DNA of 64,000 nucleotides from positions 30,523-94,522 of the forward strand of contig JAHJKP010000034.1 of assembly GCA_018821985.1 (NCBI GenBank). The letters are read 5' to 3'. The DNA comes from Pseudomonadota bacterium (lineage in GTDB: Bacteria; Desulfobacterota; Desulfobulbia; Desulfobulbales; Desulfocapsaceae). The position numbers and the translations under genes are program-made. The notes below the pieces were generated by a model, which saw nothing but the letters and a program-made list of their open reading frames with translations, was not told where the DNA came from and searched no databases. Below, piece by piece: positions 47,200 to 56,000 of this stretch. Every line of letters begins with the position of its first letter. Within the stretch, counting starts at the first letter, position 1.

Positions 47200-49337
47200 A
47201 CAAAAGAGGGCGTGACAGGATTCTCCAAGTCGCCGTGACATCCGGTGCCGGAATCCTAGTCGCCCTGTTTCTCTGGTTGAATGGTTTTCTTGCCGGTTGG
47301 GATGACCGGGTCTGGGATCTGGAAAGCAGGTGGTTCGCTGAAACCGGTGCTCATAGCAATGAGATCGTCCTGGTACTTGTTGATCAGAAAAGCCTGGATT
47401 GGGTTCAGACGCAGCTGGGAGTGAGCTGGCCCTGGCCCCGGGAGTTGTATGGTGCCATTCTCGATAACTTCCGCCGGCATCAGGCCATGGCTGTGGGCTT
47501 TGACGTCCTTCTTACCGAACCTTCAAGTTTTGGCGTCGATGATGATCAGGCCCTTGGCAAGGCCATCGAGTCCTTGGGACGCTTCGCGGCTGGATCGGTT
47601 TTTCCGGGCAGAGCTGAAGGCCTTCACCGGCAATGGCCAGTTGATGTACCTCTGCCATCTCCCCTTTTCTCTGCGGGAAAAGGCAGAGTCCCCCTGCCTT
47701 TTCCCGTCTATGGCTCCGCAACCATGCCCATCAAGGAGGTTGCCGGACCTGCCTCTATCCTCTGTAATGTCCATCAGGACCCGGACAGGGATGGCATTTA
47801 TCGCTCCCTCCACCCCCTGGCCTTTTTTGATCACCAACCATTGCCGGGCCTGGGAGTCGGTGTCTACTTGGCTGCCCACCCTGAAAGCAGGATGGTATGG
47901 GAGGCAGGATCCATTACCGTGGATGGCAAGATGATCCCGGTTGATTCCCAGGGCAGGACCCTTCTTCGTTTCCGAGGACCGGCCGGAACCTTTTTCTCTA
48001 TCAGCGCCGCCTCTCTCCTGGCCGAGGAGTTGGCCCTGCGCGAGGGGAGAAACGAAGGAGTACTCCAGGGCGGGGAGAGGCTGCGGGATAAATATGTTCT
48101 CTTTGGTTTTTCTGCCCCTGGTCTTTTTGATCTGCGGCCAACGCCGGTGGGCGGTATTTTCTCTGGGGTGGAGATCAACGCCACCCTTTTGGACAACCTG
48201 CTGAGTAACGACTTTATTACCAGGGTTGATATGGCATGGGAGATTATTGTTCTTTCTCTGGTTATTTTTTTTGGCGGTATTCTTAGCGCTTTTTATACCG
48301 GGCCGGCAGCTCTGAGCGGACTTTCCCTCTTCTTCTTTCTGCTGCCGCCAGCTTTGGCTGCTCTTTACCATCGACAAGGCTGGCGTCTGGATTTCCTGCT
48401 CATGGAAAGTGGCCTTTTTGTCACTATTGGTCTTGCCATTTTTCTCGACTATCTGCGCGAGGGCAAACGACGTCGCTTTATCAAACACTCCTTTTGCCAC
48501 TACCTCAGTCCCCACGTCATAGAACAGCTGATCGAGCATCCTGAAAAACTGCAGCTGGGTGGTGAGCGCAGGGAGCTCTCCATCTTCTTCTCTGATCTCC
48601 AGGGCTTTACCACTATCTCCGAGGGCTTGGAACCGGAGATGCTGACCGGTCTGCTTAACACCTATCTGTCAGCCATGACCGATATCATTCTGGAAGAAGA
48701 CGGGACCGTAGATAAATACGAGGGAGATGCGATTATTGCTTTTTGGAACGCGCCGATAGATGTGGCCGACCATGCGGTGCGGGCGGTGCGGGCCGCCCTC
48801 CGTTGTCAGGAAAAGCTGGCTGAGTTGCGGCCACTTTTTAGAGAGCAGTACGGCCATGAGCTGTACATGCGGATCGGGATCAATTCGGGCCCGGCCGTGG
48901 TCGGTAATCTGGGTTCCTCCACCCGTTTCGACTATACCATGCTGGGAGATGCAGTGAACCTGGCGGCCCGTCTGGAGGGGGCGAATAAGCAGTTTGGTAC
49001 CTATCTGATGATTTCCCAGTCAAGCCGAGAGCAGATCAATGATGCCTTTCCCTGTCGGGAACTGGCCAGACTGATTGTGGTTGGTCGGAAAGAGCCGATT
49101 CGGGTCTATGAGCCATTTCTGGCTGAACGGTTTCAGCAGGAAGAGGCCAGGTATCGAACCTTTGATCAAGGCCGGGAGGCCTTTTACCAAGGACGATTTC
49201 AGGATGCCATTGCCTTTTTTACCGCCATTGTCGACCAAGACCCACCGTCTGTCCACTATCTTGACAAATGTCGGGAGAAGGTGGCAAGGAATCCTGAAAA
49301 AGAGTGGCAAGGCGTTTGGGCCCTTGCCAGCAAGTAG
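47196..49337 (+). CDS. CHASE2-type class III adenylate cyclase
   Basis: This 713-residue membrane receptor makes cAMP. An N-terminal transmembrane helix leads into a periplasmic CHASE2 domain of about 310 residues. Three membrane segments then precede the cyclase domain. The catalytic metal Asp residues are Asp467 (FFSDLQGFTT) and Asp511 (KYEGDAIIAFW). The adenine-specifying K/D pair and the NLAARLEG motif are present, so it should be active and ATP-specific. It overlaps the M48 protease gene by 4 bases and ends the operon; a convergent stress-protein gene follows. Confidence 0.92.
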   Translation: MNKRGRDRILQVAVTSGAGILVALFLWLNGFLAGWDDRVWDLESRWFAETGAHSNEIVLVLVDQKSLDWVQTQLGVSWPWPRELYGAILDNFRRHQAMAVGFDVLLTEPSSFGVDDDQALGKAIESLGRFAAGSVFPGRAEGLHRQWPVDVPLPSPLFSAGKGRVPLPFPVYGSATMPIKEVAGPASILCNVHQDPDRDGIYRSLHPLAFFDHQPLPGLGVGVYLAAHPESRMVWEAGSITVDGKMIPVDSQGRTLLRFRGPAGTFFSISAASLLAEELALREGRNEGVLQGGERLRDKYVLFGFSAPGLFDLRPTPVGGIFSGVEINATLLDNLLSNDFITRVDMAWEIIVLSLVIFFGGILSAFYTGPAALSGLSLFFFLLPPALAALYHRQGWRLDFLLMESGLFVTIGLAIFLDYLREGKRRRFIKHSFCHYLSPHVIEQLIEHPEKLQLGGERRELSIFFSDLQGFTTISEGLEPEMLTGLLNTYLSAMTDIILEEDGTVDKYEGDAIIAFWNAPIDVADHAVRAVRAALRCQEKLAELRPLFREQYGHELYMRIGINSGPAVVGNLGSSTRFDYTMLGDAVNLAARLEGANKQFGTYLMISQSSREQINDAFPCRELARLIVVGRKEPIRVYEPFLAERFQQEEARYRTFDQGREAFYQGRFQDAIAFFTAIVDQDPPSVHYLDKCREKVARNPEKEWQGVWALASK

Positions 49338-49378
49338 TCTTTGCTAGGGAGAAAGGTAGAACTAACTCCCGTTTTTTT

Positions 49379-49867
49379 TTATTCCACCACCATCACGGCG
49401 CAGTGTTTGGCATGGTGCAGGATTTTGCTGGAGGTGGAACCAAGGACAAATTCTTCACTATGGGAGATGCCCCGGCGTCCTACCACCACGATGCAGCAGC
49501 GCAGTTTTTCCTGTTCTTCCAGGATGGCGTCCCCGATGGAGGCACAGGGCCGGATGGAGAGGCGGGTCTCGATCTGGCTCTCCTGAAGACCTGCGCCAAG
49601 GAGGATCTCCTTGTAATCGGCCAGGCGCTTTTGTATCTCGGCCTCTTTATTTCTCAGCCAGGTCTGCCGTTCGGCCTCGGTGGGGAAAAAATCCTCGGAA
49701 GGCTCACGGATAATGGAAAGCAGAGTGACGAAGACGTCAGCATAGCCGCTGAAGAAATCTGCCACATACATGACTGCCCGTCTGGAATTGTCTGATTCGT
49801 CTACTGCCACCAGTAGATGGCGTTCTGTGTCTCTGCGGGCAAGGTCGCCGAAATTCTGTTCGTTCAT
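49379..49867 (-). CDS. Universal stress protein (UspA family, ATP-binding type)
   Basis: This 162-residue cytoplasmic protein is of the Usp family. It begins RHLLVAVDESDNSRRAVMYVADF, and the C-terminal ATP-binding pattern G-x2-G-x9-G-S is intact (GRRGISHSEEFVLGSTS), so it should bind ATP. Its start overlaps the end of the kinase-like gene by 4 bases, implying a functional pair. Stress or energy-state sensing is the usual role of the family. Confidence 0.9.
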   Translation of the reverse strand: MNEQNFGDLARRDTERHLLVAVDESDNSRRAVMYVADFFSGYADVFVTLLSIIREPSEDFFPTEAERQTWLRNKEAEIQKRLADYKEILLGAGLQESQIETRLSIRPCASIGDAILEEQEKLRCCIVVVGRRGISHSEEFVLGSTSSKILHHAKHCAVMVVE

Positions 49868-50871
49868 GATTGCCTCCCTGTCAGTGAAACCATATCTACC
49901 CTGGCCGTGGCCAGGTCATCCAGCAGCTGGTCGGTGGTTTCATAAAAGATGTTTGCGCCGAAGGAAAAGTGCAGCAGAACCCGGTTCAAGGAGTCCGGGA
50001 CGTAGGGATATATCTTCTGCAGGTTGGCCACCCGGTTTTTGTAGGCGATGCTCAGATCCTCGCCCCAGAGGGTATCAAAGATTTCCCGCTGCTTGTGGTA
50101 AAGGTCGGGAACCAGCACGTCACCGCGACCGGCGAGAAAGATGAGGATGTTGCCCAGCCCCTGCAGGTCGAAGGTGAACAGAGATTCGCCCTGCATGTAG
50201 TTGTAGTCGAAATCGATCCAGCGGTTGGCCTGGGTCTCTTCGTCCCAGAGGATGTGGTCGCGCCGGATGTCGCCGTGCTTTTCGCCGTGATCGTGCAGGA
50301 ACTTGATGGCCTGAACCAGTTCGATGTATTGATCCAGAACCTGGAGAAAGTAGTGGTGGAAGTAGTCCTGATGGTCGGTGCCGTAGCCTACGATAACATC
50401 GTCAAAACGCGGGCCACGGATGAATTCCAGGATCCGGACGTTGTTGTCTGCTGCGTCCAGCACCCAGCGGCCGTGCATGAAATTCCTGTGGCCTGCGACC
50501 AGATCGAGGAGCCGCGCCTCCTTTTTCGGACTGCGGAAGCAGGTGATCTTCACATCGCCGATTATGGTATCAAACTGCTCGTGGAAGACCAGCTTTATGA
50601 TTCTGGTGGCGCCGGTGGTTAGTTCGACGGCCCTGCGGACCCAGTATTTTGGTTCGTCATCGAGACCGAAGCGGCCCTCTTTTTCATAGCGCTTCACCCA
50701 GTAAGGAACACCTCCGAGAATAACTACATCGTTGTATTCTACCCGGAAGAAATCGCTGGTGTCGGTGATGACCTTGAAGCGGCGAGGAACCCGAGCCGCT
50801 CCTCCATGGTGGGCGATGAGTCCACGGACTGCAGTCTCATTTAGGGTTTCGGCGGGGAGCGCCATCATCAT
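49864..50871 (-). CDS. Protein-kinase-like protein paired with a universal stress protein
   Basis: This 335-residue cytoplasmic protein has a eukaryotic-like kinase fold. The candidate ATP-binding Lys93 is in TRIIKLVF. The catalytic loop HGDIRRDHILW begins at residues 199-201, with Asp201 as the likely base, and the Mg2+-binding loop DFD is at 220-222. The N-terminal 80 residues have no clear glycine-rich loop, so substrate may be a protein or small molecule. Three adjacent ATG codons follow AAGGAGG; the first is used here. It overlaps the Usp gene downstream, and two near-identical direct repeats lie upstream. Confidence 0.78.
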   Translation of the reverse strand: MMMALPAETLNETAVRGLIAHHGGAARVPRRFKVITDTSDFFRVEYNDVVILGGVPYWVKRYEKEGRFGLDDEPKYWVRRAVELTTGATRIIKLVFHEQFDTIIGDVKITCFRSPKKEARLLDLVAGHRNFMHGRWVLDAADNNVRILEFIRGPRFDDVIVGYGTDHQDYFHHYFLQVLDQYIELVQAIKFLHDHGEKHGDIRRDHILWDEETQANRWIDFDYNYMQGESLFTFDLQGLGNILIFLAGRGDVLVPDLYHKQREIFDTLWGEDLSIAYKNRVANLQKIYPYVPDSLNRVLLHFSFGANIFYETTDQLLDDLATARVDMVSLTGRQS

Positions 50872-50883
50872 GATCCTCCTTGG

Positions 50884-50974
50884 TTATGGTGGCATCAGGC
50901 TGCCCTCTTACTTTATTGGCGAGGGAGAGAGTCTGAGACACCATGATCTTCCATAATTTATGGTAGCATCAAGC
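50884..50974. repeat. Two direct repeats upstream of the kinase-like gene
   Basis: TTATGGTGGCATCAGGC at 50884-50900 recurs as TTATGGTAGCATCAAGC at 50958-50974, identical at 15 of 17 positions and 74 bases apart. They flank the likely promoter region and may be regulator-binding sites. Confidence 0.5.
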
Positions 50975-51034
50975 AGGGAGGAAAGGCAAATTTTTTCCCG
51001 TCCTTTCTCGAAAAGAAAGACTGGAACTTACAGC

Positions 51035-52258
51035 TCAGGCGACAGTAATGGCGACAAGCAGCTCGGTCAGGCGGATCAAGTCTTTCAGGTCAAGGCATTC
51101 GTCGGTGGTATGAACCTTGTCCATACCGGTAGCGATGATCGCTGTGGGAAGGCCGAAGCTGTTGAAGATATTGGCATCACTGCCGCCCCCGGCAACCTGA
51201 AATTCCAGCGTACGGCCCAGATTGATACCGGCCTTTTTGACTCGCGCCAGCACTGGGTCGCTCATTTCAAGGCGCATGGCCGGGTATTCGAGTTGGACGT
51301 TGATCGAAACCGATGGTGAAAAATCCAGGGCTGGCGTTTCGTTTTCGTTTTGCTGTTCTGGTGGAAAGGGCGACGGACAGGGATGTTCTAATGCCGTGGG
51401 AGCCAGGGATGGCGGGAAGGGGCAGCCTTCCATTACCTGCTGGAAAGTCCGCTGGATCTCTGCGGTGTGAGCGGCCAATTTTTGCAGGGAATGGCTTCTG
51501 ACCTCACCTTCAATGGTGATATGATCCGGGATGATGTTGGTGGCCACACCGCCGTGAATAATTCCAAAGTTGGCCGTTGACTCCTCGTCAAGGCGTCCCA
51601 AACGGAGGTTGGTAATGGCATTGGCGGTCAGGCACAGGGCGCTGATCCCCTGTTCCGGATGGAGTCCGGCATGAGCGGCAAGACCGTGAACCTCAATTTT
51701 CAGCTTGTTGGCGGCAGGCGCCCCGGTGATGATCCGGTCGATACCGGTTGAGTCAAGGGCGTATCCGTATGCGGCAGTCAGCCTGGTACAGTCCAGGGCC
51801 TTGGCCCCGAGCAACCCTATCTCTTCGCAGGTGGTGAAGAGGAGCTCTAGCGGGCCATGAGCTATTCTGTTTTCCTGCAGTATCCAAATCAGCTCAATGA
51901 GGGCGGCAATCCCTGACTTGTCGTCACTGCCGAGTACGGTATCGCCCCGGCTGGTGAAGATATCCCCCGTTTGCACTACCTGTACACCGCTGCCTGGCTC
52001 CACGGTGTCCATGTGGCAGGCGAAAAAAATCGTTTCCTGTTTCGGGCTGTTGCCGGGAAAGGATACGATAAGATTGCCGCAGTCAGATCCGGTCTGTTGC
52101 GCAGAATTGTCCTCCACGATGCTTACGGCTCCCTGCTCGTGAAAGGTCCTTCTCAGGTAGTCGGAGACCCCTTTTTCTTTCCTGGAGGGACTGTCGATTT
52201 CGCAGAGTTGCACAAATGTGTGGGCCAGGCGTTCCTGATTGATGGGGATCTTCATCAT
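51035..52258 (-). CDS. M20-family peptidase (PepT-like)
   Basis: This 407-residue cytoplasmic di-zinc aminopeptidase is of the M20/T-peptidase type. Metal and catalytic residues are seen in FACHMDTVEPG (His and catalytic Asp), LGSDDKSGIAAL (bridging Asp) and TTCEEIGLLGAK (catalytic Glu pair). The dimerisation domain and the C-terminal GGGSDANIFN segment complete the fold. An insert of about 35 residues (CPFPPSLAPTALEHPCPSP...) is proline-rich and absent from most relatives. It lies 9 bases upstream of the ispDF end side, a separate gene on the same strand. Confidence 0.9.
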   Translation of the reverse strand: MMKIPINQERLAHTFVQLCEIDSPSRKEKGVSDYLRRTFHEQGAVSIVEDNSAQQTGSDCGNLIVSFPGNSPKQETIFFACHMDTVEPGSGVQVVQTGDIFTSRGDTVLGSDDKSGIAALIELIWILQENRIAHGPLELLFTTCEEIGLLGAKALDCTRLTAAYGYALDSTGIDRIITGAPAANKLKIEVHGLAAHAGLHPEQGISALCLTANAITNLRLGRLDEESTANFGIIHGGVATNIIPDHITIEGEVRSHSLQKLAAHTAEIQRTFQQVMEGCPFPPSLAPTALEHPCPSPFPPEQQNENETPALDFSPSVSINVQLEYPAMRLEMSDPVLARVKKAGINLGRTLEFQVAGGGSDANIFNSFGLPTAIIATGMDKVHTTDECLDLKDLIRLTELLVAITVA

Positions 52259-52267
52259 TCTTTCTTT

Positions 52268-53443
52268 CTATCTCTCTTGTCTGGTGGTCAGCAGAACCAC
52301 AGCATGGCAGCTGATTCCTTCTTCCCGGCCGGTAAAGCCCATTTTCTCGGTGGTGGTGGCCTTCAGGTTGATCTGTTCGCTGCTGACCTGGCAGGCCTGA
52401 GCCAGAGTTGTGCGCATGCCCTCAATATGGGGGGCCAGTTTCGGGGCCTGGCAGATGACGGTAATGTCGGCATTGGAGACGGTAAACCCTTTTTGGAAGG
52501 CCAGTTCCATGACCTGTTCCAGCAGGGTGATGGAGAAGATATCCTTGAATTGCTGATCCGAGTCCGGGAAATGGCGGCCGATATCGCCAGCGCCAAGGGC
52601 CCCTAATACGGCATCGCACAGGGCATGAGTGACGACATCGGCATCGGAATGGCCGGCAAGTCCTAGCTTGTGAGGGACGGTAATGCCGGCCAGAACAAGG
52701 TCTCGGTCGGTAACAAGACGGTGGGCGTCATAGCCGTGGCCGATACGCATGGAGGGGCTGGAGGGTGTGTGCATGATTTTTTCCGCCAGGATCAGGTCGT
52801 CAGGTCGGGTGATTTTGATGTTGGTCTCAGAACCTTCAATCAGGGTGACCGCCATTCCTGCCTGTTCCAGCAGGGCGGCCTCATCGGTTACGTCCTTGTC
52901 GTCAAGCCTGGCATAGGCTTCTTTGAGCAGGGAGAATTTGACGGCCTGCGGGGTCTGGGCCTGCCACAGTTCATGCCGGTCGACGGTGCAGGCTATGGTC
53001 CCATCTGGATGAGCCCGTTTCAAGGTATCTTTGACCGGTATGGCGGCAATGGCTGCGCCATGCTGCCATGCTGCCTCAAGGCAGCGCTGGATAAGCTCCG
53101 GCCTTACCAGCGGCCGTGCGCCATCATGGACCAGGACGACCTCGGTTGCATCCGTCAGACATTCCATGCCGGCCAGAACGGAATCCTGCCGTCTTCGGCC
53201 CCCTGCCGTGACGGTGATAGTATCAGCGGTCAGCTTGTATTCTGTAAGGAGCTGACGGGTTTCAGCAATAAAGTCTTTGGGGACAACAACGATAATGCGG
53301 CTGACGGAGGTGACGCTGACAAAGGCACGGATGGTATGGATCAGGATTGGGGTGCCGGCAAGGCAGTGGTATTGTTTAGGGTGTCCCAGGCCCATCCTGG
53401 TTCCGCTTCCGGCGGCAGGGATAATGGCGGCAACAGATGGCAT
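52268..53443 (-). CDS. ispDF: Bifunctional IspD/IspF isoprenoid enzyme
   Basis: Two steps of the MEP isoprenoid pathway are fused in 391 residues. The N-terminal IspD cytidylyltransferase (about 1-230) shows IIPAAGSGTRMGLGHPKQY and VVLVHDGARPLV. The C-terminal IspF 2C-methyl-D-erythritol 2,4-cyclodiphosphate synthase (about 232-390) begins MRIGHGYDAHRLV and has the SDADVVTHALCDAVLGA metal-site segment. The fusion occurs in several proteobacterial groups. It is transcribed with the peptidase gene 9 bases downstream. Confidence 0.95.
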   Translation of the reverse strand: MPSVAAIIPAAGSGTRMGLGHPKQYHCLAGTPILIHTIRAFVSVTSVSRIIVVVPKDFIAETRQLLTEYKLTADTITVTAGGRRRQDSVLAGMECLTDATEVVLVHDGARPLVRPELIQRCLEAAWQHGAAIAAIPVKDTLKRAHPDGTIACTVDRHELWQAQTPQAVKFSLLKEAYARLDDKDVTDEAALLEQAGMAVTLIEGSETNIKITRPDDLILAEKIMHTPSSPSMRIGHGYDAHRLVTDRDLVLAGITVPHKLGLAGHSDADVVTHALCDAVLGALGAGDIGRHFPDSDQQFKDIFSITLLEQVMELAFQKGFTVSNADITVICQAPKLAPHIEGMRTTLAQACQVSSEQINLKATTTEKMGFTGREEGISCHAVVLLTTRQER

Positions 53444-53603
53444 AAAGGAGATGAGAGAAGGATAAACCGTTGTTGTTTACAAATAATTGTAAAAATAAAA
53501 TGTAGAAATCGGTCTAAGATTGCCGGAACGAAACATTTATATGGTATCTGTCGGACGCCTCTTAAAGAAACAGCTGGAAAAGACTGCTGCTTCTTTGTCG
53601 TGG

Positions 53604-53669
53604 CCTAAGGTGCCGTAAAGAGATTTGAGCCAAAAAAAAGACTTGCTTAAATCTCTAATGCCACCTAAA
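53604..53669. repeat. Imperfect palindrome between ispDF and the RNase P RNA gene
   Basis: CTAAGGTGCCGTAAAGAGATTTGAGC (left, 53605-53630, given here in two parts: CTAAGGTGCCGT and AAAGAGATTTGAGC) is inverted, with a few mismatches, at 53645-53668. The left end TAAGGTGCCGT resembles the ends of the repeats at 31867 and 40672. On the minus strand it directly follows the RNase P RNA and may serve as its terminator. Confidence 0.5.
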
Positions 53670-53674
53670 AAAAC

Positions 53675-54028
53675 GAAGCGGGTTATAAGCCGAATTCTGT
53701 TCCCCATAAATGGGGCCATGATCATTTCACTATGGATGCCGGTTGCCCGACACCTCTTGCAACCTACCCGGAGACAATGAGCGGGCAGCCCTTAAACGTC
53801 TCCCTATTTGGTCTTGCTCCGAATGGGGTTTGCCGTGCCCTGAATGTCACCATCCAGGCGGTGAGCTCTTACCTCGCCGTTTCACCCTTACCCAGCGCCT
53901 TCCTGGGCGGTTTATTTTCTGTGGCACTTTCCCCCGGTCACCCGGCGTTCGCGTTACGAACCATCCTGCCCTGCGGAGTTCGGACTTTCCTCCCCGGCAT
54001 AAGGCCGGAGCGATCATGCACCCGCTTC
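53675..54028 (-). ncRNA. rnpB: RNase P RNA (bacterial class A)
   Basis: This catalytic RNA of about 354 bases trims tRNA 5' ends. The P1 helix closes the gene: GAAGCGGG at 53675-53682 with CCCGCTTC at 54021-54028 on the plus strand. Conserved segments in reverse complement include GAGGAAAGTCCGAAC near the 5' end, the CAGGGTGGTTCGTAA region, and the 3' ATTCGGCTTATAACCC. It lies between the zinc-ribbon protein gene upstream and ispDF downstream. Confidence 0.95.
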
Positions 54029-54099
54029 AACCATATGATAACGCAGGAGCGTGAAAGTTGAAAGGAGAATATATTTTTCCTCTCAGCTGTTGACCGGAT

Positions 54100-54819
54100 T
54101 TATTCCTGATCTTCGGGTGCCTGGTAGTACATGATGCGTTGACAGATGGGGCAGTCAAGGTGCCGATCGCCTCTCAGCAGTGTGTTGAACTGCTGAGGTG
54201 GAATACTCATGAAGCAGCCCTGGCAGACGCCTTGGATGACGTTCACCACGGCCAGACCATTGCGCCGTTCCCGCAGGATATTGTATTTATTGAGGAGTTT
54301 TTCTTCCACTGCCTTGGCGTGTTGTTTCCGTTTACTGTCTTGTTCCTGCTTGTTTTTGTTAATTCCCTTAATGGTCTCTTTTGCCTTGGACGTTTCTGCC
54401 GCCAGGCTTTTTGTTTCCTCTTTCAAGAGCTCCTGTTGCCTGGTGATCTGGGCGGTAAGTGATTCCACTTCTTCCATGATGGCGACAGTTTTGTCCTCTT
54501 TTTCCTTGATGTTTCGTTTGCCATCTTCGATTTCCTTGAGTATGGCGGTTTGTTCCCGGCCGGTCTGAACCTGCATCATTTTTGACTGGCGCGATTTTAC
54601 ATGGGCCAATTCCTCACTCATCTCCAGATCCAGTGTGCGGCGTTCGTTTTCCAGGGCGTTGATCTGCTCGCGGAGATCTTCAATATCAGACTCTCTTTGG
54701 CTGAGCATGGCGCCTTTCTGGTCGACGCTGTCCTGTTCCTGCTTTATCGCATTGTCAATGGTGTCGAGTTGCAGGTCAATTTGTTGCAGTGAAATGAGTT
54801 GGGCGATGACTTCGTTCAA
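54100..54819 (-). CDS. Coiled-coil protein with C4 zinc ribbon (DUF164 family)
   Basis: This 239-residue cytoplasmic protein is a long coiled coil over about residues 5-175. A C-terminal zinc ribbon follows (VCQGCFMSIPPQ then LDCPICQRIMYY), the layout of the DUF164/CT398 family. In other bacteria the family has been linked to sigma factors or the flagellar/type III system; here no such genes adjoin. It sits between a NIF3-family gene (upstream) and rnpB (downstream), an arrangement often conserved in Deltaproteobacteria. Confidence 0.88.
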   Translation of the reverse strand: MNEVIAQLISLQQIDLQLDTIDNAIKQEQDSVDQKGAMLSQRESDIEDLREQINALENERRTLDLEMSEELAHVKSRQSKMMQVQTGREQTAILKEIEDGKRNIKEKEDKTVAIMEEVESLTAQITRQQELLKEETKSLAAETSKAKETIKGINKNKQEQDSKRKQHAKAVEEKLLNKYNILRERRNGLAVVNVIQGVCQGCFMSIPPQQFNTLLRGDRHLDCPICQRIMYYQAPEDQE

Positions 54820-54842
54820 GATGGTTCTCCTGGTTCGTGTGA

Positions 54843-55661
54843 TTATATGGAATTATGTCTGTGTTTATAGATAAAAGGGTGTCTTTCTGTCTGGCTCAGG
54901 AATACTTCCAGCGGCCAGTTATTTGTCGCGGCTAATGCCTGGATCTTACGCTGCAGGAAAGGGATGACAGGTTGTTCCGTACCATAATGCGTGCCGTCGA
55001 TGATACAAAATCCACATTCCTCTGCCCAGCGGGCAGTGCTGTGTTTGATTTCTGCAGAGAGGTACAGGTCTGCACCTCTCTGCAGAGCTGTCTCTGCCAG
55101 ATCTGAGCCGCTGCCACCGCAGAGGGCTACGGTTCTAATTTGTTCCGGAAGTCTGCCGGCTATTTGGATGGTTTCAAGCTGCAGTGTCTGGAACAGTTTG
55201 TCCATAAATGCGGTGGCAGGTAGAGGGGGGGAAAAGACACCGATGCGGCCCGCGCCGGTGTCTTCAATTGATCCGGGGCGAAGTGGGCTCAGGTTTGAAA
55301 GTCCCAGAGCCCAGGCCAGGGCGTCGCTGACTCCACCTGTACTATTGTCAAGATTGGTGTGACAGGCGATGATATTGATCTTGTGAGACAGCGCTTTTTC
55401 AAAAAAGGCACCGGCGGGAGTCTTGGTAATGACCGAGGAAAGTGGATGGAAGATACAGGGGTGGTGAGTGATAATGGTATTAGCCCCGCGGGCAATGGCT
55501 TCGTCCAAGAGGCGGAGACCTGGGTCAAGTCCAAGAAGTATCGAGGTGATGTGTGCATCCGGATTGCCCACAAGTAGTCCCACGTTATCCCAGTTTTCGG
55601 CCAGAGAAAAGGGGGCAATTTGATCGAGGCCGTCCAGGAGATGGTGGAGTTGCACGCTCAC
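54843..55661 (-). CDS. NIF3-like dinuclear metal centre protein (YbgI family)
   Basis: This 272-residue protein belongs to the NIF3/GTP cyclohydrolase I type 2 family: SLAENWDNVGLLVGNPDAHI, TIITHHPCIFHPL and the metal-site ACHTNLDNSTGGVSDALA. The C-terminal FCIIDGTHYGTEQPVIPFL supplies the last ligands. Members form hexamers with a two-metal site but their biological role is uncertain. It is 23 bases upstream of the zinc-ribbon gene and probably shares its transcript. Confidence 0.9.
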   Translation of the reverse strand: MSVQLHHLLDGLDQIAPFSLAENWDNVGLLVGNPDAHITSILLGLDPGLRLLDEAIARGANTIITHHPCIFHPLSSVITKTPAGAFFEKALSHKINIIACHTNLDNSTGGVSDALAWALGLSNLSPLRPGSIEDTGAGRIGVFSPPLPATAFMDKLFQTLQLETIQIAGRLPEQIRTVALCGGSGSDLAETALQRGADLYLSAEIKHSTARWAEECGFCIIDGTHYGTEQPVIPFLQRKIQALAATNNWPLEVFLSQTERHPFIYKHRHNSI

Positions 55662-55693
55662 GCTGTCTGCCTCTCTATGGAGCCTGCGTGCGG

Positions 55694-55738
55694 AAATAAA
55701 AAAAGGTACATCCCGGCAGGGGTGTACCTTTTTATTTC
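55694..55738. terminator. Bidirectional intrinsic terminator
   Basis: AAAAAGGTACATCCC and GGGGTGTACCTTTTT form a long stem with a GGCA loop, flanked by A and T runs. It lies downstream of the minus-strand tRNA(CAU) and would terminate its transcript before the NIF3 gene. Confidence 0.88.
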
Positions 55739-55873
55739 ATTTCGTCTGAGCCAGGGACGGATATCCTGGATGGCCAGATCGTGTAAGGAAAATATTGCAT
55801 TCCCTTCTTTGTTTGTGAGAAAAGATAATGTATTCAAGGAACCTGGTGGTTGGATTCAGATTCTGCAGTAATA

Positions 55874-55950
55874 TGGTGGGCGCAGTAGGACTTGAACCTA
55901 CGACCGACCGGTTATGAGCCGGTGGCTCTAGCCAGCTGAGCTATGCGCCC
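55874..55950 (-). tRNA. tRNA with CAU anticodon (probably elongator tRNA-Met)
   Basis: The acceptor GGGCGCA/TGCGCCC, D arm, anticodon loop CTCATAA, TTCAAGT loop and encoded CCA are all present. The anticodon is CAU. It lacks the initiator's unpaired 1-72 and the three G-C anticodon pairs, so it is elongator Met; the lysidine-modified Ile isoacceptor remains possible because it shares this anticodon. Confidence 0.93.
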
Positions 55951-55970
55951 TTTCTGACAACAAACTTACC

Positions 55971-56000
55971 AATATAAGAGCATGTTGCCTCTTTTGTCAA
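55971..56000 (-). promoter_or_regulatory. Promoter of tRNA(CAU)
   Basis: On the minus strand TTGACA (complement of 55995-56000) and TATATT (complement of 55971-55976) are 18 bases apart, about 20 bases before the tRNA. Confidence 0.7.

Noticed and set aside
50884..50900. TGGCAT...TGC as a sigma-54 promoter
   Set aside because: The GG to GC spacing is 9 rather than the required 10 bases, and its orientation is away from the kinase gene.
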